Assembly: GCA_964418595.1 (NCBI GenBank)
Contig: CAYQMF010000073.1
Coordinates: 1 to 33,064, forward strand
Direction of reading: 5' to 3'
Length of the DNA: 33,064 nt
DNA from: CAYQMF01 sp964418595
GTDB lineage: Bacteria > Planctomycetota > UBA1135 > UBA2386
Part shown: piece by piece, positions 1 through 8,557 of the stretch
Position numbering within the stretch: the first letter of the stretch is position 1
Layout of the letters: each line of letters starts with the position of its first letter
Program-made: the position numbers and the translations under genes
Notes under the pieces: model-generated
Seen by the model: only the letters and a program-made list of their open reading frames with translations
The model's database searches: none
Told to the model about the DNA's origin: nothing

Positions 1-2
1 TG

Positions 3-158
3 CTGCCGATCACCGCAGGCGCCGCGAGTCTGCCGATCGCGAAGGACCCGGCGCTGGCCGGGGTGGTCTTCCACCAGCAGGCGGCGCTGGTCGATCCCGG
101 CGCGAACGCGGCGGGCGTCGTGGTCTCCGACGCGGTGACCGTGCTCATCGGGGGATGA
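3..158 (+). CDS. C-terminus of a secreted protein (partial, 5' end outside window)
   Basis: The frame is open from the window edge to a TGA at 156-158 and encodes about 51 residues. The visible peptide (LPITAGAASLPIAK..., then VVFHQQAALVDPGAN, ending VVVSDAVTVLIGG) resembles the tail of other secreted proteins in this window, with a hydrophobic 'G-V-V-F-x-Q-Q' strand, a 'D-P-G-A-N' turn and a last beta strand rich in valine. I read it as the end of a planctomycete-type exported beta-sandwich protein of unknown function. The stop codon overlaps an ATG of the next fragment by two bases, but that is probably chance. Only the tail is visible, so no activity can be assigned. Confidence 0.6.
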   Translation: MPITAGAASLPIAKDPALAGVVFHQQAALVDPGANAAGVVVSDAVTVLIGG

Positions 159-343
159 ACACCCCTCCGTTCATGCGGTCCGGAGCCTCCGCGTCGTCCG
201 CCGTTGTGCGCAACGGCCTGCTGATCGGCAAGGGCGGCCTCCATGGCAACTGCCTGCGCATCGCGCCGTCGCTCCTGGTGACGGAGAGCGAACTCGACGA
301 GGGCTGCCGGCTGCTGGATGCGGCGCTGGCGGCGGTGAAGTAG
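155..343 (+). pseudogene. 3' remnant of a class III (PLP-dependent) aminotransferase gene
   Basis: The 62-codon open frame ends in a peptide typical of the C-terminus of class III aminotransferases: NGLLIGKGGLHGNCLRIAPS, then L-V-T-E-x-E-L-D-E-G and a final L-D-A-A-L-A. In that family the G-L-L-I-G-K-G-G...N-x-L-R-I-x-P segment lies in the small domain near the carboxyl end. The PLP lysine and the ~350 preceding residues are missing, so the piece cannot be active. The first ~17 residues do not look homologous, so the break is near base 205. The AGXT2 and beta-alanine/pyruvate aminotransferase groups share this tail. A link to the pyrimidine genes at 4030-8145 is possible but unproven. Confidence 0.6.
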
Positions 344-501
344 GGCGACGGCCGCCGCGCACCCCACGCCCGTCCCGGTGCAGTCCACGGATCGCGGGGA
401 TGAGACCTCGCCCACGGCACTCGGCAAGGGGGGCGATGCGGGAGGGACGGTTGGCGCCGCTCGCGCGCAGAACGCCGTTGTCGTCGGGAGTTGACCATGA
501 T

Positions 502-646
502 CCGATCTCGTGTGATCGGTTCTTGGCGCCATGGTGCTAGAATCGATCACTAACGATCGCTTCAGTCGTGACCGGACCGACCTCGATATCGATCACATAC
601 GATCGTTTTGCAGCCATCCCCGCCCCTTTTCGATCACACACGATCC
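502..646 (+). promoter_or_regulatory. Four-operator array upstream of hipBA
   Basis: Four 18-bp copies of one motif lie at 502-519, 542-559, 588-605 and 629-646, with starts 40, 46 and 41 bp apart, or about four helical turns. The shared core is CGATC-N6-GATCG; the first three copies are perfect palindromes in the outer 5-mers and the fourth ends GATCC. Copies 2-4 also share the inner ATCAC..ACGATC sequence, and copy 1 carries the opposite orientation. The last copy ends one base before the hipB ATG. The E. coli hipBA promoter similarly carries four HipB operators (TATCC-N8-GGATA). I infer autorepression by the HipB homologue encoded next. Confidence 0.75.
535..543 (+). promoter_or_regulatory. 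Candidate extended -10 promoter element for hipBA
   Basis: TGCTAGAAT matches an extended -10 (TGn + TATAAT-like hexamer at 538-543), about 105 bases upstream of the hipB ATG. No convincing -35 sits 16-18 bases upstream. The hexamer overlaps the second operator by two bases, so a repressor bound there would block RNA polymerase. This is a pattern match only. Confidence 0.35.
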
Positions 647-647
647 C

Positions 648-983
648 ATGAAGATCGAATCGCTGACGCCCACCCCGGCGACGCTCGCCGAACTCGGTCG
701 CCGCCTGTCCCAGGTGCGCAAGCAGCGCGGCCTGGCGCAGGAAGCCCTGGCCGAGCGGGCCGGGATCGGGACGGCGACGCTGCGGCGCATCGAGGACGGA
801 CGCGATGCCAAGCTCGGCTCGTGGCTCCGGCTGCTGCAAGCGCTCGAGTTCACCGCGACGATCGACCAACTGCTGCCCGAGAACTTCCGGTCGCCGATGG
901 CCGAGGCCAAGGCCGCCGGCAGGAAACGACAGCGGCGTCCCCCAACCGGCCCTGACTTCGTGTGGGGGGACGAACGGCGATGA
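648..983 (+). CDS. hipB: HipB-like antitoxin, XRE-family DNA-binding protein
   Basis: This 111-residue protein has a helix-turn-helix at about residues 15-70 (LAELGRRLSQVRKQRGLAQE..., AGIGTATLRRIEDG, then a hydrophobic L-x-x-L-L-x-A-L). It ends in a basic stretch and an aromatic tail, F-V-W-G-D-E, of the kind many HipB proteins carry. I chose ATG 648 because it lies just after the fourth operator; an in-frame ATG at 531 would translate through three operators. Its TGA overlaps the hipA ATG (ATGA at 980-983), so the two are translationally coupled. By family knowledge it binds the operators and neutralises HipA. Confidence 0.85.
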   Translation: MKIESLTPTPATLAELGRRLSQVRKQRGLAQEALAERAGIGTATLRRIEDGRDAKLGSWLRLLQALEFTATIDQLLPENFRSPMAEAKAAGRKRQRRPPTGPDFVWGDERR

Positions 984-2275
984 CCACCGCGACCGTCGAC
1001 CTCTGGGGCACGCCGATCGGCTACGTGTCGATGGACCACGGCGAGCGCTTCGCGCGCTTCGAGTACGACCCGGCCTTCGCGACCGCGGGCATCGAGCTGG
1101 CGCCGCTCGTGATGCCGGTCGAGAAGGGTCGCATCCACCAGTTCCCGGACTTGCCGCCGCGTTCGTTCCACGGCCTGCCCGGCCTGCTCGCCGACAGCCT
1201 GCCGGACCGCTACGGCAACCGGCTGATCGACGTGTGGCTGGCGCGCACCGGCCGCACGCGCGAAGAGTTCCACGCCGTCGATCGCCTCTGCTACACCGGC
1301 AAGCGCGGCATGGGTGCGCTCGAGTTCCGGCCGTCGACCGGACCGGCCGAGTTCGCCGACCGAAGGCTCGAGGTGCAGCAGCTCGTCGAACTGGCGGCGA
1401 TGGCGTTCGCCGCCAAGGACTCGCTCGCGGCGCGGCTCGGCGGCGAGGCGGGCGACCGCGCGCTGCTCGACATCCTCAGTGTTGGCACCTCGGCCGGCGG
1501 CGCGCGTGCCAAGGCCGTGATCGCGTTCGACCAAAGGACCAAGGAGGTGCGCTCCGGTCAGACTCAGCTGCCGCCCGGCTTCGAGCACTGGCTGATCAAG
1601 TTCGACGGCGTTGCGTTCAGCGGCGACTGGGGCATCGCGGACCCGGCCGGTTACGGCCTGCTCGAGTACTCCTACTCGCGCATCGCCGCGGCGTGCGGCA
1701 TCGAGATGAGCGAGTGCCGTCTGCTGCAGGAGAACGGCCGCAGCCACTTCATGACGCGCCGGTTCGACCGTGAGGCGGACGGTGGCAAGCGCTTCGTGCA
1801 GACGTTCGCCGCGCTCGCCCACCTCGACTACTTCGAGAGCGGCGCCGCGTCGTACGAACAGCTGTTTCAGACCATGAAGCGCCTCGCGGTGCCGCACACG
1901 TCCGTCGAGCAGCAGTTCCGCCGCGTGCTGTTCAACCTGGTAGGCTGCAATCAGGACGACCACGTCAAGAACTTCGCGTTCGTGATGGACCGGAAGGGCA
2001 ACTGGGATCTCTCGCCGGCCTACGACCTGTGCCACAGCGAGGGCAGCGACTTCACGGCGCGCCACCAGCTCAGCGTCAACGGCAAGCTGCAGGACTTCAC
2101 CCGCGACGACCTGAAGCAGCTCGCCGACTACGCCGGCCTGCCACGTGGCCGAGAACGACGCCTGCTCGACGAGGTCGTGGAGGCGTTTTCAGCCTGGCCG
2201 AGGCTCGCCGCAGACCTCGGCATCCCGACATCGTTGGTGCAGCACGTGACGCGAACGCTCCGGCTGTCGTGGTGA
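980..2275 (+). CDS. hipA: HipA-family serine/threonine kinase toxin
   Basis: The protein has 431 residues, near the usual ~440 for HipA. A HipA N-terminal domain (residues ~5-120) is followed by the kinase-like core. Visible motifs are the glycine-rich ATP loop SVGTSAGGARAK (167-178), a lysine in W-L-I-K-F-D (207), H-F-M-T-R-R-F-D-R (256-264), the catalytic loop N-Q-D-D-H-V-K-N (324-331) and the metal-binding D-L-S-P-A-Y-D-L (343-350). All the expected active residues appear intact. E. coli HipA phosphorylates glutamyl-tRNA synthetase and induces growth arrest; the target here is unknown. The start overlaps the hipB stop by four bases, and a G-rich run at 964-970 could serve as ribosome binding site. 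Confidence 0.9.
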   Translation: MTTATVDLWGTPIGYVSMDHGERFARFEYDPAFATAGIELAPLVMPVEKGRIHQFPDLPPRSFHGLPGLLADSLPDRYGNRLIDVWLARTGRTREEFHAVDRLCYTGKRGMGALEFRPSTGPAEFADRRLEVQQLVELAAMAFAAKDSLAARLGGEAGDRALLDILSVGTSAGGARAKAVIAFDQRTKEVRSGQTQLPPGFEHWLIKFDGVAFSGDWGIADPAGYGLLEYSYSRIAAACGIEMSECRLLQENGRSHFMTRRFDREADGGKRFVQTFAALAHLDYFESGAASYEQLFQTMKRLAVPHTSVEQQFRRVLFNLVGCNQDDHVKNFAFVMDRKGNWDLSPAYDLCHSEGSDFTARHQLSVNGKLQDFTRDDLKQLADYAGLPRGRERRLLDEVVEAFSAWPRLAADLGIPTSLVQHVTRTLRLSW

Positions 2276-2334
2276 CGGTGCGCAAGGCCAGGTCCTGACT
2301 CCCACGCGTCGGCCGTTGCGAGCTGCGGCCTGCG

Positions 2335-3636
2335 CTACGAGCGGACCACGATCGACGCCGCGTTGCCGGCCCACGCTTCGGGGGGGCTCGACGACAGCGT
2401 CAGCGGCTGAACCAGCACCAGCTGGTCGAGGGGCCACTCCAAAGGCACCGGCAACTGCAACGCGAAGAGACCGGACGCGGGGATCACGAAGCCGCCGACC
2501 AGCAGCGCCGGCTCGCACAGCAACGCTCCCAGACCGAGGACCGACGGCAGGTCGACGAAGCGTGCCCGCGCGCCGAACAACAGGGCCATCGGCTCGCCGC
2601 CCGCGCCTCGGAGGGTCAGCGTGACGGTGCTGCCGTGGCGCGGCATCGGGCTCACGGTGCAGCTCGGACCCGAAGTCGGAACCGACCGCACGCGACTCGC
2701 CGCATCGAACACGATCGGCACGCCGGGCCGGCCCTGGCCGCTTGGCCCGTTGCCCGGCGCGCCACCCATCGGAATCACGTCGGCGAGCAGGACGGTCGAG
2801 CCGACGACCTCGAGGGCCGTGCCACCGTCGCCGCCGGTTCCGGTCGGCGACAGGAGTTGGTCGCCACCCTGGCCGCCGCTCACGCTCGCACCGCAGCCGT
2901 AGACGTGCAGCGTCGATTGCCGCAGCGAGAAGGCTGCGCCACCGGTGCCGGGCCGGCAGGAGAGGCCACCCATGCACCACCCGCCCTGTCCGCCCGCGAC
3001 GCTCGACGACACGGCCACGACGTGGCTCGCCTCGGCTCGGATCGCCGGCGGCGCGATCGAGGCGATGCCGACGAGGCCGCCAGGGCCGCCCACCTGACAC
3101 GCCGCGAACTCGACCGACGACGACCGCACCAGGATTCGCGGTGCGTCCGCGGCCGCGACGTGTTCCCCGAGGAAGCTGCACCGTGCGAAGTGCACGTTCC
3201 CACTGTCGGAGATCAGGCTCATCGCCGGGGGGATCGCGAGATTGACGTCGCCGACGGTGAGGTCTTCGAACCACACCGGACCGGATGCGCCCACCACCCG
3301 CACGTTGCGCGGAACGGTGTCCGGTCCCGGAAAGATCGTGAGGCTCATGAGCAGGATCGCGTGATCGGGCTGCGTCGGCCCGATCACCACGTCGGCACCG
3401 CACCACACGAACACGGTGGCCGCCGAGTCGCCGATGATCGTCAGGCTCTTGCCGGCGATCGTGAACTCGTCGTAGACGCCGGCGCGCACGCGGAGCACGG
3501 CGCCGCTCGGCACCGTGGCGACTGCCTGCGGCAGGCTGCGGAAGTGCCCCGCGCCCGACGCGTCGACGATGTAGGTCTGCGCCGGCGGAGCGACGGCCAG
3601 GGCCAGTGGACCGAGCAGCGGGAACAGGCGTGGCAT
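2335..3636 (-). CDS. Secreted right-handed beta-helix protein
   Basis: I chose the ATG at 3636 because it opens with a signal peptide, MPRLFPLLGPLALAVAPPAQT; an in-frame start at 3738 would bury that peptide. The 433-residue protein then shows a pectin-lyase-like opening (V-D-A-S-G-A-G-H-F-R-S-L-P-Q-A-V, then L-R-V-R-A-G-V-Y-D-E), the usual start of parallel beta-helix proteins that read 'event in a list of coordinates'. Gly/Ser-rich coils follow at ~220-320. The last ~90 residues form the C-terminal module seen in other secreted proteins here, ending in G-N-A-A-S-I-V-V. No catalytic residues can be named. It is likely exported or surface-displayed and stands alone on the minus strand. Confidence 0.7.
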   Translation of the reverse strand: MPRLFPLLGPLALAVAPPAQTYIVDASGAGHFRSLPQAVATVPSGAVLRVRAGVYDEFTIAGKSLTIIGDSAATVFVWCGADVVIGPTQPDHAILLMSLTIFPGPDTVPRNVRVVGASGPVWFEDLTVGDVNLAIPPAMSLISDSGNVHFARCSFLGEHVAAADAPRILVRSSSVEFAACQVGGPGGLVGIASIAPPAIRAEASHVVAVSSSVAGGQGGWCMGGLSCRPGTGGAAFSLRQSTLHVYGCGASVSGGQGGDQLLSPTGTGGDGGTALEVVGSTVLLADVIPMGGAPGNGPSGQGRPGVPIVFDAASRVRSVPTSGPSCTVSPMPRHGSTVTLTLRGAGGEPMALLFGARARFVDLPSVLGLGALLCEPALLVGGFVIPASGLFALQLPVPLEWPLDQLVLVQPLTLSSSPPEAWAGNAASIVVRS

Positions 3637-3757
3637 GGCGACTCGGGCGACATCGTCTTCTCGGAGCTGCGGGCGGCAAGGGGTGGCGGCAAGACGACGG
3701 GGAAGCGACATCCCAAGCCGCAGCGGTGGCCTGCGCACGAGCGTGCGGGGTCAGGTT

Positions 3758-3953
3758 TTCGGGCTGAGGCGCGGGCTCGCCGAGCGGCAGAGCCGCCTGG
3801 CTGGCTCGGGCTCGTACGGGCACGGGCGGGAACGGGGAGAGAGGGATCCGGCAGGTCACTCGATGGCACCGATCTCTCCCCGCGCCCGTACGAGCCTGAG
3901 CCCGAGCCAAGCAGCGCGGCGCAGCGCGCCGCGCTGCGGAGCCCCAGCCCGAA
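3758..3953. repeat. Long imperfect inverted repeat in the 3637-4029 intergenic gap
   Basis: The left arm (3758-3842) reads as a near reverse complement of the right arm (3873-3953), with about 30 bases between. The best-matched parts are TTCGGGCTGAGGC against TTCGGGCTGGGGC at the outer ends, and TGGCTCGGGCTC ... GTACGGGC ... GGGGAGAGA at the inner ends. The right arm also holds its own 12-bp hairpin with a 3-base loop (3911-3937). No T-run follows, so it is not a classic terminator. The 393-bp gap sits between divergently transcribed genes and shows no other coding signal. It may be a mobile hairpin element (REP/MITE-like) or a regulatory RNA structure; the sequence alone cannot say. Confidence 0.55.
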
Positions 3954-4029
3954 CACGCTCCCGCCACGACGTCTCCTTCCCCGCTCCCTCGCCGTTGTGC
4001 CCCCCTGACCCATCCGCTTCACTCCTCCA

Positions 4030-5498
<1,469 letters not shown>

Positions 5499-5502
<4 letters not shown>

Positions 5503-6860
5503 CGCAGGATCGCCAGACCCGACCGCTCACCGACGCGGAGTTCGCGGCGAACTTCGCCGACCTGCCGCCGCCGCTGAGCGCCGACGCGGCGCGCGCCGAG
5601 GCCGCGCGCTGCCTGTACTGCCACGACGCGCCGTGCATCACCGCGTGCCCGACGCACATCGACATCCCCTCGTTCATCGGCAAGATCGCCACCGGCAACC
5701 TGCGCGGGTCGGCGCGCACGATCCTCGACGCCAACCCGATGGGGCACTCGTGCGCGCGCGCGTGTCCGGTCGAGGTCCTGTGCGAAGGCGCGTGCGTCAT
5801 GCACGGGCTCGGGCGCAAGGCGATCGAGATCGGCCGGCTCCAGCGGCACGCCACCGACCACGCGCTGGCGAAGGGGCTGCGCCTGTTCGTTCCGGGTGCG
5901 GATACCGGCAAGCGGGTGGCGATCGTGGGCGCCGGCCCGGCGGGGCTCTCCGCGGCGCAGGACCTGCGGCGCGCGGGACACGCGGTGGTGATCTTCGAGA
6001 GCAAGCCCCTGCCCGGCGGGCTCAACACCTACGGCATCGCCCAGTACAAGCTGCAGCAAAAGACCGCGCTCGCGGAGGCCCAGATGGTGCTCGACCTCGG
6101 CGTCGAGCTGCGTTCGAACACGACCATCGGTCGCGACGTGACCGCGCAGGCGCTGCTCGACGACTACGACGCGGTGTTCGTCGCGGTCGGGCTGGGGGAG
6201 ACGCAGGCGCTTGGCGTGCCGGGCGAGGATCTGCGCGGCGTCGTCGACGCGCTGACCTTCATCGAGCGCCTGAAGACGCGCCCGGTCGCCGAGCTGCGCG
6301 TCGGCCGTCGGGTGGTGGTGATCGGCGCGGGCAACACCGCGATCGATGCCGCCACGCAGGCGCGGCGCCTCGGCGCCGAGCGCGTGACGATCGTCTACCG
6401 GCGGTCGCGCGCGGAGATGCCCGCGTACGACTACGAGTACGAACTCGCGAAGGCCGACGGCTGCGAGTTCCGCTTCCTGACCGCGCCGGTGCGCATCGTC
6501 GGGACCGCGCACGTCGAGGGCGTGGCCTGCGTGCGCATGCAGCTCGGGGAACCCGACGCCTCTGGTCGCCGCAGCGTGTCGGCGATCGCGGGCAGCGAGC
6601 ACACCCTCGACGTCGATGTCGTCATCAAGGCGCTGGGCCAGACGAAGCGCGAAGCCCTGCTGCGGCAGTTCCCGGGTGTGCGCCTCGAAGCCGGGCGGGT
6701 CGTGGTCGATCCGAGAACCGGCCAGACGCACAACGAGAAGGTCTTCGCCGGCGGCGACTGCACGAGCGGCGGCGCGGAGATCGTCAACGCCGCTGCCGAC
6801 GGCAAGCGGGCCGCTGCCGGCATCCACGCGATGCTCGCGACGGAGTCTTCCCATGGCTGA
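5499..6860 (+). CDS. preT: NAD-dependent dihydropyrimidine dehydrogenase, PreT subunit
   Basis: The 453-residue protein has the layout of the GltD-like small subunit. An N-terminal Fe-S domain holds cysteines at 38, 41, 46, 50 and 85, 89, 95, 99 (C-L-Y-C-H-D-A-P-C-I-T-A-C-P; C-A-R-A-C-P-V-E-V-L-C-E-G-A-C). A FAD-binding Rossmann motif V-G-A-G-P-A-G-L-S (143-151), a second NAD-binding motif I-G-A-G-N-T-A-I-D (275-283) and a final G-G-D-C-x-S-G-G-A-E FAD motif follow. PreT passes electrons from NADH to PreA for uracil/thymine reduction to the dihydro forms, or the reverse. It overlaps the transporter by four bases and preA by eight. An unspecific glutamate-synthase-like oxidoreductase is the alternative, made unlikely by preA next door. 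Confidence 0.9.
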
Positions 6861-8145
6861 CCTGCGCGTGAATCTCGCGGGCATCGTGAGCCCCAATCCC
6901 TTCTGGCTCGCGTCGGGTCCGCCGACGAACACCCACGACCAGGTGGCGCGGGCCTTCGACCACGGCTGGGGCGGCGCGGTGTGGAAGACGGTCGGCCAGC
7001 CGATCGTGAACGTGCACAGCCGCTACGGCTCCGTCGACCACGCCGGCGTGCGCATGATCGGGCTCAACAACATCGAGCTGATCACCGACCGGCCGATCGA
7101 GACCAACCTGCGCGAGATCGCCGCGGTCAAGAAGCGCTACCCCGACCACGCGGTGATCGTGTCGCTCATGGTCGAGAGCAGACGCGAGGCGTGGCACGAG
7201 ATCGTCAAGCGTTCCGAGGACACCGGCGCCGACGGCCTGGAGCTGAACTTCGGCTGCCCGCACGGCATGAGCGAGCGCGGCATGGGCAGCGCGGTGGGGC
7301 AGGTGCCGGAGTACTGCGAGCGGATCGTCTCGTGGGTGAAGGAGGTCGCGCGCACGCCGGTGATCGTCAAGCTCACCCCCAACGTCGCCGACGTCACGCA
7401 CCCGGCGCGGGCGGCGAAGCGCGGCGGCGCCGACGCGGTGAGCCTCATCAACACGATCAACTCGATCGTCGGCGTCGACCTCGACACCTTCGCGCCGCGC
7501 CCCGACGTCGCCGGCCGCGGCAGCCACGGCGGCTACTGCGGCCCGGCGGTGAAGCCGATCGCGCTCAACATGGTGAGCGCCATCGCGAGCGACGGCGAGA
7601 CCCGCGCCCTGCCGATCTCCGGCATCGGCGGGATCGGGACCTGGCGCGACGCGGCGGAGTTCCTCGCACTCGGCGCCACGACCGTGCAGGTATGCACGGC
7701 GGTGATGCACTACGGCTTCCGCATCGTCGAGGACCTGATCGACGGCCTCGCCAACTGGATGGACGACAAGGGGCTGCGCACCATCGCCGACTTCCGCGGT
7801 CGCGCCGTGCCCAACGTCAGGAGCTGGGCCGATCTCGACCTCAACCACAAGACCATCGCCAGGATCGACCCCGCGAAGTGCATCGGCTGCGACCTCTGCT
7901 TCATCGCCTGCGAGGACGGCGCGCATCAGGCCATGCGTGTCGTGCACGGTTCGGTCGGCGGCGTCGCGAAGCGCACGGTCGCGGTCATCGAGGACGCGTG
8001 CGTCGGCTGCAACCTCTGTTCGCTGGTGTGCCCGGTCGCGGGCTGCATCACGATGGAGCACGTGCCGGTGTCGACGCCGCCGGCCACGTGGCGCGAGATC
8101 ACGGCGGGACGGGGCTCGCTGCACCCGCGGCCGCCGCATCCGTGA
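6853..8145 (+). CDS. preA: NAD-dependent dihydropyrimidine dehydrogenase, PreA subunit
   Basis: The 430-residue protein has an FMN-binding TIM barrel similar to dihydroorotate dehydrogenase (N-P-F-W-L-A-S-G-P-P-T near the start; L-E-L-N-F-G-C-P-H-G-M; V-K-L-T-P-N-V; S-G-I-G-G-I). A C-terminal 2x[4Fe-4S] ferredoxin domain has cysteines 343, 346, 349, 353 and 383, 386, 389, 393. It is the catalytic subunit that reduces the pyrimidine ring in the first step of reductive uracil/thymine breakdown. From memory, mammalian DPD has its catalytic cysteine in an 'A-C-G-Q' loop, while this protein reads S-A-V-G-Q there. I am not sure of that alignment. Downstream steps (dihydropyrimidinase, ureidopropionase) are not in the window. 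Confidence 0.9.
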   Translation: MADLRVNLAGIVSPNPFWLASGPPTNTHDQVARAFDHGWGGAVWKTVGQPIVNVHSRYGSVDHAGVRMIGLNNIELITDRPIETNLREIAAVKKRYPDHAVIVSLMVESRREAWHEIVKRSEDTGADGLELNFGCPHGMSERGMGSAVGQVPEYCERIVSWVKEVARTPVIVKLTPNVADVTHPARAAKRGGADAVSLINTINSIVGVDLDTFAPRPDVAGRGSHGGYCGPAVKPIALNMVSAIASDGETRALPISGIGGIGTWRDAAEFLALGATTVQVCTAVMHYGFRIVEDLIDGLANWMDDKGLRTIADFRGRAVPNVRSWADLDLNHKTIARIDPAKCIGCDLCFIACEDGAHQAMRVVHGSVGGVAKRTVAVIEDACVGCNLCSLVCPVAGCITMEHVPVSTPPATWREITAGRGSLHPRPPHP

Positions 8146-8217
8146 CGGTCGCAGGCGTGGTTGCGGCGCGGACGAGGCCGGATGTTGCTGAGCAGGGAGG
8201 AGCTTCTGAGGGAGCAA

Positions 8218-8256
8218 CCCGCACGATCGTGCAGTGGAGACAATCCAGCGTGCGGG
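8218..8256. repeat. Inverted repeat upstream of the RHS gene
   Basis: CCCGCACG (8218-8225) pairs with CGTGCGGG (8249-8256), and a 12-bp palindrome, GCACGATCGTGC, occupies 8221-8232. The site lies in the 150 bases between preA and the candidate RHS starts. It could be an operator or part of a terminator for the pre operon; no U-run follows. Nothing else is evident in 8146-8297. Confidence 0.3.
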
Positions 8257-8297
8257 CGCTTTACGACGCGGGTCGCGCGCGGCACGGTGATCGCGCG

Positions 8298-8557
8298 ATG
8301 GAGAACGCGATGGAGATCAACGACGTGGACGTGGGCACGCGAGTTGCCTTCCCTTCCCTTCCCTTCCCTTCCCTTCCCTTCCCTTCCTCTTCCTGATCAG
8401 CCTGCTGCTGCCATCGGCCGCGCTGTGCGCACAGGCTGACGGAACGGTACGCCAGGCGCTGCCCGCGGGGCCGCCGGGCGCACCGGGGAAGAGCGGACCG
8501 GCCGCGAAGGGCGGCGGTGGGATCTCGGGGGCGCTGTCGGGGCCAGCGCCATCGGCG
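8298..8557 (+). other. Unannotated 5' coding part of the RHS gene: start codons and signal peptide in different frames
   Basis: Starts ATG 8298, ATG 8310, GTG 8325 and GTG 8331 share one frame. GGAG at 8312-8315 could be the ribosome binding site for either GTG. That frame enters the pentanucleotide tract as ...G-T-R-V-A-F-P-S-L-P and stops at 8394-8396 after P-S-S-S. The RHS frame, read backwards from 8558, contains a clear signal peptide, L-F-L-I-S-L-L-L-P-S-A-A-L-C-A-Q (8387-8434), with an open frame up to a stop at 8288-8290, but no ATG, GTG or TTG. One fewer 5-bp unit would join the start codons to the signal peptide. The gene is thus either switched off by repeat slippage or miscounted in assembly. 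Confidence 0.7.
8347..8387 (+). repeat. CCTTC pentanucleotide tandem repeat, 8.2 units
   Basis: An uninterrupted period-5 tract of 41 bases (eight CCTTC units plus one base) lies between the start codons and the signal peptide of the RHS gene. All three reading frames of the tract encode the same repeating pentapeptide P-S-L-P-F, since 5 and 3 share no factor. Slippage therefore keeps a similar N-terminus while moving the downstream frame. Simple-repeat tracts at this location are the known hallmark of contingency loci in other bacteria. Confidence 0.9.

Noticed and set aside
491..496. TTGACC as a -35 box for hipBA
   Set aside because: It is 41 bases from the only good -10-like hexamer (538-543), far outside the 16-18 base spacing.
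593..2065. 490-codon minus-strand frame opposite hipBA
   Set aside because: No motif, unlikely composition, and the plus strand holds the intact hipA catalytic motifs.
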